NCBI GenBank assembly: GCA_905250025.1
Contig: CAJNOJ010000020.1
Location: 310,001-374,000 of the forward strand
Length of the DNA: 64,000 nucleotides
Reading direction: 5' to 3'
DNA from: Adineta ricciae
Taxonomy: Eukaryota > Rotifera > Eurotatoria > Adinetida > Adinetidae
The stretch's first letter is position 1. The number at the start of each line of letters is the position of its first letter. Positions 22,897 to 33,314 of the stretch are shown here, in pieces. The position numbers and the translations under genes are program-made. The notes below the pieces were generated by a model, which did no database searches, was not told the DNA's origin, and saw only the letters and a list, made by a program, of their open reading frames with translations.

Positions 22897-24600
22897 ATGT
22901 ATTTAAAACAATTGACGAGAATCATGTCCACCGAAGTCAAACAAACATCATTATCGATCAATCTTCAAAGTGAAAACACTGATCTGAAACCGTTTCCGCA
23001 TCCATTTAATGTAGGATCTTACGGTCAAGGATCAGAGCCAAAAACATTAGTCGAATTCGACCTTATGCGATTGAGTGCTGACATTCGATCGAAATTAAAT
23101 TGGTATGAAAAAATGAAGAATGACACAATTCGCAATAAATGGAAGCAAGAAGCTTTGCAGCAAAGTCGTCTTACCGAGAAACAAATCGATTATGTTCTTG
23201 CCGAATTAGAATATTATGATTCAATACGAGATGGACCCATAGAAATGGCTACTGTTGACGGTGTATGGCAGAGTGACGACTTAGTACATGCTGATATGAA
23301 AAATTCGTTGATCGAATGCGTGAAAACTTTAGAAAACGTGCCGAAGAATGAACAAGATTGGCATCCTGGTACTAACAATCAAGTTTTAGATTTAGTTCAT
23401 CCATCATTATTTTGTTTTGTTAATCAAGTGTCAAGAATTATCAACGATACCAATCTGACGATTAATGTGACTAATGCTCTGCAGAGCATTGGTAAGGGTA
23501 CACCTATTGACATTAACTTAAAAAGTCTACTTCCAGCAGACAGACAAAAACAGAAATCCGCAGATTACACGCGATCAGAAACATACCAGTGGTTACCAAC
23601 TGAATTTCATGTTTCAAGGGATGGTGAAGTCAAAATTGAATCATATATTAACAATTTACATCCGGTTAAACATAAAGGGCTGTACTTGTTTATCGAACAA
23701 ATCTTTCAGCGTTTTATTCCCTTGTTTAACAAGGTGTTAACTGATTTAATTAATGATCAGGGTAAGCCCAACCGAATCAAAGTTGATCCTCATAGATGGT
23801 ACGCTGATTCCGAACCAGCTGTAAATGATAACGATGATGATGATGATGATGATGACGATGTAGATACTAGATCAATTATAATACCGGATGTTAATGAGTT
23901 TCAAATACCGTCACCATTGACTTCAAAGATTGATTTACGAGGAAGAAAACTTCAAGTGATTGTTAAATTAGCAAATATTGTGTTAACACCAGATAATCCT
24001 ACGTATCCGGGTGGTGTTTGGCATGTCGAAGGAATGGAGAATGAACATATTGTTGCTACAGGCATCTATTATTATTCCAGTTCAAATTTGACGCAATCCG
24101 ATTTACAATTTCGAACTGTGATACGTGAACCCAACTATGAACAAGATGATAGACGAGGGGTGGAAACAGTATATGGTTTAGTTGATAATATACCCTTGAA
24201 TCAACCGTTAGGTAGCGTAATTACGAAAGAAGATCGCTGTATTGCATTTCCTAACATATATCAACATCGTGTTGCACCATTTCAACTGAACGATCCAACT
24301 AAAATCGGCTATCGGAAAATTCTAGTATACTTCCTAGTCGATCCATCTCTTCGAATATTGTCGACTGCTCATGTTCCACCACAACAGTCTCACTGGTATA
24401 CTGATCTCATCCGACCTATGCCTCCTTTCAAATACTTACCGTCGATAGTTGTCGATAAGATCATGAATTATGTTGATTTCCCTATGACAATGACTCAAGC
24501 AAAACAACATCGTGAGAAACTGATGAACGAAAGAAAATACTTCATTTCACAGAACAATGAACAATTCTTCGAAAGACCTTTTTCATTATGTGAACATTGA
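22897..24600 (+). CDS. DUF4246 family protein, putative 2OG-Fe(II) oxygenase fold
   Basis: A single uninterrupted ORF of 567 residues; the alternative start at 22924 (MSTEVKQTSL) is also plausible. I recognise the DUF4246 pattern: HPSLFCFVNQVSR, YQWLPTEFHVSRDG, ESYINNLHPVKHKGLY, YPGGVWHVEGMENEHIVATG and IYQHRVAPFQLNDPTKIGYR. His376 and Glu378 in WHVEG plus His457 in YQHRV look like an iron-binding HxE...H set, so an oxygenase is inferred; Pfam gives the family no function. An Asp-rich run (near 23830-23860) separates the two halves. The family is mostly fungal. It is intronless while its neighbours carry 2 to 15 introns, which suggests horizontal acquisition or retroposition. No signal peptide. 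Confidence 0.82.
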   Translation: MYLKQLTRIMSTEVKQTSLSINLQSENTDLKPFPHPFNVGSYGQGSEPKTLVEFDLMRLSADIRSKLNWYEKMKNDTIRNKWKQEALQQSRLTEKQIDYVLAELEYYDSIRDGPIEMATVDGVWQSDDLVHADMKNSLIECVKTLENVPKNEQDWHPGTNNQVLDLVHPSLFCFVNQVSRIINDTNLTINVTNALQSIGKGTPIDINLKSLLPADRQKQKSADYTRSETYQWLPTEFHVSRDGEVKIESYINNLHPVKHKGLYLFIEQIFQRFIPLFNKVLTDLINDQGKPNRIKVDPHRWYADSEPAVNDNDDDDDDDDDVDTRSIIIPDVNEFQIPSPLTSKIDLRGRKLQVIVKLANIVLTPDNPTYPGGVWHVEGMENEHIVATGIYYYSSSNLTQSDLQFRTVIREPNYEQDDRRGVETVYGLVDNIPLNQPLGSVITKEDRCIAFPNIYQHRVAPFQLNDPTKIGYRKILVYFLVDPSLRILSTAHVPPQQSHWYTDLIRPMPPFKYLPSIVVDKIMNYVDFPMTMTQAKQHREKLMNERKYFISQNNEQFFERPFSLCEH

Positions 24601-24970
24601 TTTTTCTACACCGAAATAACTGTCCGTCAGCAACTAGATGTCAGAAATACACGATCAAGAATGAATAAATCAACATGTACTTTTTTATATTTGTACGGTT
24701 TCAGGATATCAAAGAAAAATATTTGCACAAGAGTTATATCACACCTCATAGTTTTTTCCGCAGTTGCCATATGTACTGAATCTTGTATTTTATCTTTCAA
24801 GATAGTAAAAAGGTTATAACATTCATCTGATTGCCATTGGTACTTCCTAGCTTGATTAGTAAACGATAAGGTAAATATGTACGGATGACTCAGTTCTCAC
24901 GATAGAAAAAGGAGAAGAAAAAACGAAAATCAAACACAATCTTTTCTTCAAGGAGAACCAATCCGTAGAT
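24601..24970. other. Intergenic stretch, no gene seen
   Basis: 3' end of the DUF4246 gene and promoter region of fumarase. No ORF or structured RNA noticed. An acceptor-like TTCTTCAAG ends about 20 bases before the fumarase ATG. Confidence 0.45.
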
Positions 24971-26542
24971 ATGGCTCAAGTTCACGCACTCAACGGAGAG
25001 ACTCGCACGGAAACTGATACATTCGGTTCAATTGGAGTTCCAGCTAAATATTACTATGGTGCTCAAACAGCACGTTCCATCATGAACTTCGACATCGGAC
25101 TTCCTACAGGTAAATGTTCCCGATGAAAAAAACGATCGATCACAAGTCATTTTGTTTTCTTAGACCGAATGCCTCTACCGTTAATCGAAGCTTTTGGTTT
25201 ATTGAAAAAAGCCTGTGCAATTGTCAACAAACAGTTTAAACTTGATACCCAATTAGCCGATGCTATATGTCAAGCGTGCGATGAAATCATCGCCGGAAAA
25301 TGGAACGAACATTTCCCATTGAGTATTTGGCAAACAGGATCGGGCACACAGACCAATATGAATGTCAATGAAGTCATTTCTAATCGAGCAATCGAGATTC
25401 TCGGTGGAACTATGGGAAGTAAAACACCTGTTCATCCAAACGATCATGTGAACAAAAGTCAAAGTTCAAACGATACATTTCCCACAGCAATGCACATTGC
25501 TGCTGCACTGGAATTGACTCGTCGATTGTATCCGGCATTGAAACACTTGCACAGTAAATTGAAAAAGAAATCGGAAGAGTTCTCCTCGATTTACAAAATC
25601 GGACGAACACATCTGCAAGACGCAGTACCAATGACACTTGGCCAAGAGTTTTCAGGTTATACACATCAAGTCGCAATGAGCATTGAGCGATTACAAACAT
25701 GCGAAACGCGCTTGTATCAATTAGCAATCGGCGGAACAGCAGTCGGAACGGGTATCAACACGCCGAAAGGTTTTGGAAAATTCGTTGCTCAAACACTGGC
25801 TGAACTTACTCAATTGCCATTTGTTGATGCACCGAACAAATTCGAAGCATTAGCTACGCATGATACAATGGTAGAACTTAGTGGTGCACTTAATACATTA
25901 GCTGTTAGTTTGAGTAAGAAAGATGATCTTCGTCTGTCTTGATCAATACATGTTTTGTATTTGAAGTGAAAATTGCCAATGACATCCGCATGTTGGGTTC
26001 GGGACCTCGATGTGGTATAGGCGAATTGAAATTACCGGAAAATGAGCCTGGCAGTTCGATCATGCCTGGTAAAATTAATCCGACACAATGTGAAGCAATG
26101 ACCATGGTCGCTGCACAAGTTATGGGAAATCATGTTGCTGTAACCGTCGGTGGCTCAATGGGTCATTTCGAACTGAACGTGTTCAAACCATTGATTATCA
26201 AAAATGTCCTCCATTCAATACGAATCCTAGCTGATGTGTGCAACTCGTTTACTGACCATTGTGTTGTAGGAATTGAACCCAATACGGCAGTTTTGGAACG
26301 ATATATACAAGAATCCTTGATGCTAGGTAAAGCACATATTTTACGAGAAGATTCTTGCAACAAAATAGGTTCGATTTCATTTAGTGACAGCATTAAATCC
26401 GCACATTGGTTACGATAAAGCTGCACAAATTGCTAAGAAAGCACATAAAGAAGGAACTACATTACGTGAATCCGCATTGGCGCTCGAATACTTAACCGGT
26501 GAAGAATTTGACAAATACGTCAATCCAAAGGATATGGTTTAA
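24971..26542 (+). CDS. FH: Fumarate hydratase, class II
   Basis: Four exons (24971-25109, 25164-25913, 25967-26326, 26385-26542) give 468 residues, close to the mature length of the mitochondrial enzyme. Motifs of class II fumarases are intact: [19 protein letters not shown] at the start, [14 protein letters not shown], the [20 protein letters not shown] segment, [17 protein letters not shown], and the signature [15 protein letters not shown]. It interconverts fumarate and malate. The N-terminus ([10 protein letters not shown]) shows no mitochondrial presequence, so this start gives a cytosolic form unless an upstream exon adds a leader. AATAAA at 26575-26580. The BAF-like gene starts 149 bp downstream on the same strand. 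Confidence 0.96.
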
Positions 26543-26691
26543 AGAAACTCGTGAAATTTGTTCAAGATGAAAAGAATAAACAAAATTTCGTACCATAGCA
26601 ACATGTTCATCTTTTGTTTTCTTTTATCATTTTTTAATTGACGGAACTTTTTTCTCGGTATCACTGTCATTCTGTTTCAAAAGTTTCTTCC

Positions 26692-27471
26692 ATGTCATCG
26701 TCCAGTGCTCGTCCATTTTTTCGTAGTAACAATCGTTCTCAGCATAGACTCTCAGCTCGAAAACCATTGCCAAACAATACACTTGTTCAGCAACCTATGA
26801 ATGTCAGTTGTTGCGGAGGTGACGAAAAGAAAACAGCAATTAAGAATCAAGTTCAAGCGCCACCGCTAAAAGAACAAGAGCCCGTTGTTGAGCAGAAAAA
26901 ACTCGTTGCTGATCCAATGGAAGCAAGTGATCATAAGATTCAGCATATACCTCAACAACAAGCAGTTAGAGTTGACGTCGACGACGATCTAAAAGATTTA
27001 TTCGGTAAAAGAGAAGTAACAAAAGCAATGATAAACCAATTAGCACAACGTGCGCTAACTGGCTCAATGAGTTTGAACAATGATGATCCACCGCGTCTCT
27101 GTACAAAGAAACATGTGAGACATTCATTTCATGGAGCGAAGAAACAAAAGGCTTCTCTTTTCTGTCATGAAGTGTTCATTCGCTAATGAACCATTGACCA
27201 TCAAACCTGTTACATGTGTACCCGGTATTGGTCCAAAACATGGACATCTGTGTGAAAAGCAAGGGTAATGAAAGCATCGGAGATCAATTCTAATTATTTC
27301 ATTGTTTTATTATAAAGGATCATCATGGCTCATCAACTACTATCAAGATACATGATGAGTGCTAATGGCGAAGAGTTTGAAAAATCTCTGATTAATCAGC
27401 TAAACTTTACACCTAAATCGGCTGCAATGGCACGTGATGGGCTAAAAGAAATGAGACGACATCTAATTTAA
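26692..27471 (+). CDS. Protein with C-terminal BAF (barrier-to-autointegration factor)-like domain
   Basis: Three exons (26692-27114, 27173-27264, 27318-27471) give 222 residues. The last 82 or so align with BANF1: SFANEPLTIKPVTCVPGIGP matches human FVAEPMGEKPVGSLAGIG, including the helix-hairpin-helix GIG, and the tail AMARDGLKEMRR matches QSRDCFGCLREW. BAF binds DNA non-specifically and bridges chromatin to LEM proteins at the nuclear envelope. Normal BAF is only 89 residues. Here about 141 residues precede it: Ser/Arg-rich at first, then a Gln-rich and charged segment with VDVDDDLKDLFGKREV. That extension resembles nothing I know. The exon 2 frame depends on a 58-nt intron whose acceptor is CATGAAG. 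Confidence 0.75.
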
Positions 27472-27520
27472 TTGGAAAAACAGAAAGAAAAAGAAGCACA
27501 CTAAATATCACATAGTTTAT

Positions 27521-29698
27521 TTATTTCTCTTGAATTTCGTCAGGTTTCGATTGCGATCGTTTTGACAAGTGCTGTTCTCTTCCAGGATCTAATACTGCTG
27601 GACCAATATCGGAGGGCGAGAGATTGTCATCTGCATTGATGGATGATGATCGCGGTAATGGAAGCGGCGGAAAGAGATTTGTTGCTGAACCACTGCTGGA
27701 TTGATTTCGTTCATTTAGCTGTTCTTCTTTCGGAATGATTAAATATTTATAAAGAGTTGCTCGTGATGTACGCTCACATTTCTGGACCTCAAAAGCCCGA
27801 AATCGTCTTTCACAACAGATAACATACGACTTATGAATAATTTTCGTTGCAACGAAATCGCTAAACATAAAACGGAAATGGCTGACTACATTTGACTTGT
27901 TATCTCTCCTTCGATCGATTTACCTTGCATTTGTTCCGATAATTCGTAATATAAAATGTCCATCCGCTTCCAAATACTCGTAATTAAAAAACTGGAATAT
28001 ACTCCGTTTATGTTTGTAATAGCTACGCGGTACAATAAACATGCGTGATTGTTGATGAATTTTTCGGCCGTCGTTTAAAACGCGCACGTGGTCATCCGTT
28101 AATTCTGACTCATTACGATTTTGTACTAGAAAAGCAATATGTAGATTGAAAAGCAGTTTAAAAAAGCAATTTTAATCTTATTCTCGTTTACAAAGGAAAT
28201 TAAACAACTTCTTCACATACATCACGTAATTCCGGTTGATAAAACACTTCGTCATTACGTAATCGAAAGATTACTTTGCACTATGTCATTCTTCATGATT
28301 ACTAAATACCTGTCATCAAATGTTCATTTTCTGCCGCATTAATGTGGTCTATGCACGCATCTTTGTACGGCCACTTCTGTGCGATTTCCCAGTCGATAAC
28401 TTTCAAACGTGATTCCAAATAAACTTCACGTCGAAAGAATAAACGATAAATCCAGATGCAGAGATCATAAATTGTCAAGATGATGACGATTACCAACCAG
28501 AACCAGAGAAATGTGAAGATTTGCTATAATGAGAAAGATCAAATGCGTTGTGAACGCACAACAATTTTGATTCAAATCAAACTTGATTGAAAAGATTGAT
28601 CGGTAGAACACACATGACAGTGTAAGTATGTGCAATTGGCATTGAATTGGCTTCACGAATTTGAAAATCACTAACAAGAAATCAGAAAGCACATTGACAA
28701 TTCCTGAAAACTTCGCCAAATTCTTTGTCTTACCATAAGGTTACTTTCGGAAAATATCGACTTTGATAATCCCAACCTCGTCCTTCGTATATAAATCGGA
28801 GAACAGTAAAACCTAATGACCAAAATGGTTGTCCTAGTAGAAATGATAGAAGTAACACTTGTCCGAAAATATTGGCGACGTAAATTATTTTAATAAAGAT
28901 GAACAGATTTCTCAGGTAATCGCCCATGTAACGGCCAGACGAAGGAAAAAACATTAGAAAGCATTTTTTCCACCAGACAGTTTCACGATTATCCGATTGA
29001 CGACGTGGATCATCGACGTACTGATCGATAATTGACACCATGAAGTTCATCAACTGTTCGCGTTGTTTCTCGTCGGTACTTTTCTTATAGTTTGCTGCAG
29101 CTTCCACAACATCTCGGATGTCAATACCTTTGGTGAAAAATTAACGTTAAGGACGAGAGCTGACATTAGACAGTTGTACTACCTGATCGTTGGCACAGTA
29201 CTCTCCATAGAACATACGGAAGGAAAAAGAAAAAAGCTTGAAATAAAAGTATAAATGGTATCCATTGATAGTAACGTATTGAAGTTTCCTGTCGCGCATG
29301 CGGGGTCTCAGGTACATCGCTGTTATCATTAAGATAGTATGTATTCCGAACCCAGCATACCTACGAGGCCAGTGAAATAGGTAGGAGAATTTGATCGAAA
29401 ATAGAAGTCCTACGTTATTAGTGTACTCTTCGTAATTTTCCGTGAAAAAAGCTGGAACCTGAAACGAAATTTACAAGATATCTGTTCTTTAATGTTTATT
29501 CAATGCAAGAGAATTGTTTACCCAGCATTGGATACGTTTCATTGTAAATTCTCGATTCGAGACGATCAATGTGAAGGCAATGAGAATTGCGCATGTATAT
29601 CGATAGCTCAACCGGTCACCTGTCGAGTCATCACTTCGAGACGTTCCCAAAAACACCACAGTAAAATCATTGGCTGCTCGTAAAATGAACCCTGACAT
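27521..29698 (-). CDS. Innexin gap-junction protein
   Basis: Nine exons in phase give 561 residues. In transcript order: 29522-29698, 29414-29458, 29183-29360, 28734-29127, 28583-28670, 28310-28523, 28226-28273, 27924-28125 and 27521-27860. Innexin marks are present: IQCWVPAFFT at the first extracellular loop; VCWVRNTYYL, where the usual YCWV has Val; the diagnostic RYYQWIPFILLFQAF; GRYMGDYL; TLCDFQIRE and VMCVLPINLFN with the second-loop cysteines; and a final EADGHFILRIIGTNA. Both loops keep two cysteines each, and four membrane helices are visible. Innexins form gap junctions and hemichannels in protostomes. The C-terminal tail is long and Ser/Pro-rich. The start follows an acceptor-like TTTAG. 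Confidence 0.92.
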
Positions 29699-30809
29699 GT
29701 TGAGAATGAAGATCTAAACAAAGTAATATTCGTACGAGCCCATAAAAGCAGTATCTCTGAAGAGAATGCATTCGCAAGTACATATCAAAAGAGAAAAAAA
29801 AAGATGATCAATATTTGCATTTACCCTATAACGCGTACTTAGCGATCGCTTATAGGATAGTGATATAATCGAAGCTCTACAGTATAACTCGCCGTGTTTG
29901 AAAGAACATAATTTAGAAATTATGGTGATGGAACTATGTTTGACTCAGCCTTCATCACCAATCTTGACACGATTTCTAACATAATTATGGCTCTCTTTTC
30001 ATTGATGACAAACCCGCTGTGTTACATTTTTCCTTTCTTTCTTCCTTTAATATACAATGAACGTGTCTCTGTATAATAGGCACAAAAAAAATCATTTTTC
30101 TCTTTTTTTTAGAAAAAAACCTAGCAATGATACGGTCGCGTCTCCATCTTTCCTATGTGCTAAGAGCGCATATAAAGTGAATGAAGAGGAAGAAAAGAAA
30201 TGTCTTTTTTTCCTATTTCTTCTTTTCTACTGAATTGTATCAGAAATGAAGGAAAGAAATTTGTCAGCAAGCAAGCACATGAATAATATATACAAAAAGT
30301 CATGAATAGCACACGACAAATCCGTTGCTGCCCTTTCGAACTATTCTTCGTGCTTAATTCGAAAAACTTCACGGAATGCTGACGACAAAAACGAATATCT
30401 ACTACGGTAACAGTTAAATGATAGAATGCGACCTCTAGTATTTGCTTAAACTGCGATCTTTAGAGAATCATCCAATCGAAAGACTTCACTAGGTTATTAG
30501 TTACAACGGCTTGGACACTCTCATGTTTGAAAATTATTAACGACACACATTGATGTGACCTCAAATGTTTGTGCGGTGTGTTTGTTCTTTTTGAACATTA
30601 AATAGTCAATGTCTTGCATGTCATGTAAGAAAAAACAAGGCAGATCACAGCTGTACTGAATTGATAACCGTTTCTATATATGAATTGATCAACCGAAACC
30701 AACTCTGGAGACAAGGACATATGATATATAAAAGTTGTTTGTTTTGATCGATAGTGTTTACATGATAAATGAACTCAATTATGACTTTATCATCTTTACT
30801 TCTAGATCG
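29699..30809. other. Divergent intergenic region, no gene seen
   Basis: Upstream regions of the innexin (minus) and BET1 (plus) genes. A dyad (CATAATTTAGAAATTATG) is near 29909-29926, and a related ACATAATTATGG near 29979. T-rich and A-rich tracts are around 30087-30120. No convincing ORF or RNA gene. Confidence 0.45.
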
Positions 30810-31210
30810 ATGGATCCTCTAGAGAGTGAAAACGATCGACGCACGAAAGAACTTGCTGCTAAAATTTCTCAACTTAAGAATGTTCGTTACTATCTGTTGT
30901 AAATCATTAAACACTTTCATTACATTCAAGATTGCCATTGAAATCGACGATGACACCGCAGAACATAACCGTTTTCTTGAAACAATGGTCAGTAGAGTCG
31001 TTTTCGGAAACGAAATAAAAGTAAGTTTTTTAATCTTAGCGGTCAGATTTTGGCACGGCACGTGATTTTCTCGGCGGAAGTTCCCGTCGTTTGACTGACG
31101 CTCTCATCAGTGGAAAAAGCGATCGACGAACAATGTATTATGTTATTGGTGGTATCGTTTTCAGTTTTATCTTCTTGTATTATATCGTCAGCTCCTTTCG
31201 ACGTAAGTAA
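30810..31210 (+). CDS. BET1: BET1/BET1L-type Golgi SNARE
   Basis: Three exons (30810-30881, 30931-30987, 31040-31210) give 99 residues, typical of the family. The SNARE coil runs through ENDRRTKELAAKISQLKN, IAIEIDDDTAEHNRFLETM and SDFGTARDFLGGSSRRL; a single C-terminal membrane anchor follows (YYVIGGIVFSFIFLYYIV). It resembles BET1L/GS15 (NRYLDGMDSDF) at least as much as BET1. It acts as a Qc-SNARE in ER-Golgi or intra-Golgi fusion. The ATG lies four bases behind TACTTCTAG, an acceptor-like site. It is the first gene of a tight same-strand trio. Confidence 0.85.
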
Positions 31211-31310
31211 AGAACTCTTCCACGAACTCGTGTTTTTGTCTATCTTATGTATAAAATAAATTTTCACTCAGTTTTATATTTTATCGGTATTTCAGATAGA
31301 ATAGGAAACC

Positions 31311-31722
31311 ATGAAGTTAATCACGCATAATCTACTAACGTCAAATATTCTCAAAGGAGTTACGAAAGGTTATCCGTTAAAAATTCACCCGATAATAGTT
31401 GAAAATACGACTGTTGATTTCAACCGAGATTTTATTCGACGTATTCTACAACGAATCGAATACAATACATTACGCGGAGCGGTGATTGACGTAAGTGAGA
31501 ATTTCGAAGGACGATATCTCGCAATGCATTTCTGTATCATAGCTCGGCTTGCAAGAAGCATTACCAGCAGTGATGTCGGAGACGATGCAGCAAGATGAAA
31601 GATTTCTCAGGATAATACATAAAGTTCTACTCGAATACGAAGTAAAAGAAGGTGAACTGATTTGTCCAGAAACAGGACGGAAATTCCCTATATCCCGAGG
31701 CATTCCCAATATGTTATTATGA
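31311..31722 (+). CDS. TRMT112: TRMT112 methyltransferase activator subunit
   Basis: Two exons (31311-31490, 31543-31722) give 119 residues against 125 in human. It starts MKLITHNLLTSN, like human MKLLTHNLLSS, and ends with the zinc-region signature LICPETGRKFPISRGIPNML. TRMT112 is the obligate partner of several methyltransferases acting on tRNA, rRNA and release factor (TRMT11, ALKBH8, BUD23, HEMK2). The N-terminal CxxC seen in some orthologues is absent, as in other animals. Middle gene of the BET1-TRMT112-PAQR3 cluster. Confidence 0.94.
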
Positions 31723-31784
31723 GAAAGCGAAATTTCATTAGGAATCTTTCTGTGTTGTTTCCTCTAGATTAGATTCTCAATGAT

Positions 31785-32853
31785 ATGGTTCGAAATCGGC
31801 TATATCGAGCAGCTGAACAGTCCTATAAATCGAAATCGAAATCCAAACAAATCCGATTGTATTCCTTCGATAAAGTTCCGAAGTATCTTCAATCGAATCC
31901 ATTCATCCATACTGGCTATCGATATGGTTTAGGTATAAAAGATTGTTTAATAAGGTAAATATTATTTTTCTTTTCTAACTGAGGAAAAATTCCTTCTGAT
32001 GTAGTTTACTTCATTTCAATAACGAGACAATAAATATTTGGTCACATTTAATTGGTGCTGTTATATTTCTTTACTTTCTTTTTCGTGATATTTACATGGG
32101 CACTGCTTTGCCACTACTGAGATCGACTTCGGATTATTATTTCGTCTTGTTTTACACCGTTTCTGTGATCGTAAGTGTCATATTCTCAAAAACAGATCAC
32201 TGTTTGATAGTTTGGATTGTAGATCTGTATGATATGCTCGGTTCTATTCCATCTGTTTGGCTGCATATCATCACGAGCGTTCGCCGAGTTTCTGAAGTTA
32301 GATCTATGTGGTATCGGCTTTGGAATACTAGGCTGTTATTTATGTGGACTTCATCTGGCATTTGAATGTTACCGTGACTGGAGAATCAGATATGAAACAT
32401 TGATTATTTCGATCATGTTCATTGCTGTAATATACTATATTCAAGGTGTTAAACGATACATAACACGAAATATTCACGTCACTCTATTCGTGATTATATC
32501 GTTACTGGGATTTTTACCAGGTTTTCATTGGTATTTATTACATGGTGGCTGGTCAAACGGATTTGTCCAGCATTTTTTCCCGAAATTATTCGTTCTCTAC
32601 GGCATTCTGGGCATCGGAACGTTTGCTTATTTGACTAAGTTTCCTGAACGATGGTTTCCAGGTATTTAAGTTAACACCTCATTTGTCCCACGTGAATATG
32701 TTCTTTGTTTTCGAAGGCTCATTCGATTTTTTCTTTGCAAGTCATCAAATTTGGCATATTTGTGCACTGGGCGCATTTATCTGGTGGTATCAAAACGGTA
32801 TTGAACTACTACAGTATCGTCTTACCAATCCGTGCAAAATTGCCGTCAACTGA
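31785..32853 (+). CDS. PAQR3: PAQR3-like seven-helix Golgi membrane protein
   Basis: Four exons (31785-31954, 32005-32170, 32223-32661, 32717-32853) give 303 residues; human PAQR3 has 311. Family motifs include GYRYGLGIKDCL, the FNNETINIWSHLIG box, CSVLFHLFGC, KFPERWFPG and the C-terminal SHQIWHICALG, which carry the conserved metal-binding Asp/His positions. Seven or so membrane helices are visible. Human PAQR3 (RKTG) tethers Raf kinase to the Golgi and dampens ERK signalling. The start chosen gives MVRNRLYRAAEQSY; another ATG five bases upstream is out of frame. AATAAA at 33001-33006. Confidence 0.9.
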
Positions 32854-33314
32854 ATACGATATTTTTCATTTTCTACGTCAAGAAATTCATTTCATTAGTC
32901 GTGTTTGCTCAACTGTGATATCATATTAAGCATATGCTTTTGTACGCTTATTGTTGATGATTATGGAGAAGTTTAAGACTTTCAGCTATACCGTTGATTG
33001 AATAAAAATTGAACTGATAAATAATCGAAAGTTTGTTTCATTTCTGGATTGTTTTCCACAGAGATTCTAAGTTCATTCGAATTATCAAAAAAGTACATTC
33101 TCAAATTTTCATTGCGTTGATATACGAACATATTTTGCTGTGAAGTCTTCCTCCTTTTTTAATCTATCATTCAGATACATGCCATAGTTTTGAATAAAAC
33201 ATGAAACAACGATACATATGAATAAGATACGTCAAACCAAAGAAAAGTGCGCATAGGCGCATACAAATACGAAGAGAACATGATTACGTTAGTCGGGATT
33301 TCGCACTCGAAATT
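32854..33314. other. Convergent intergenic stretch, no gene seen
   Basis: 3' regions of PAQR3 (plus) and the FET-type gene (minus). Holds the PAQR3 poly(A) signal at 33001-33006. I see nothing else in it. Confidence 0.5.

Larger units (their letters stand above)
30810..32853 (+). other. Candidate operon: BET1-TRMT112-PAQR3
   Basis: Three same-strand genes with gaps of 100 and 62 nt from stop to next ATG. Gap 1 has AATAAA at 31255-31260 followed by a pyrimidine-rich acceptor TTTCAG ending at 31295. Gap 2 has an acceptor TTTCCTCTAG ending at 31767, only 45 nt after the TRMT112 stop, leaving almost no space for a separate promoter. This is the layout of trans-spliced operons; the interpretation is inference. 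Confidence 0.5.
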
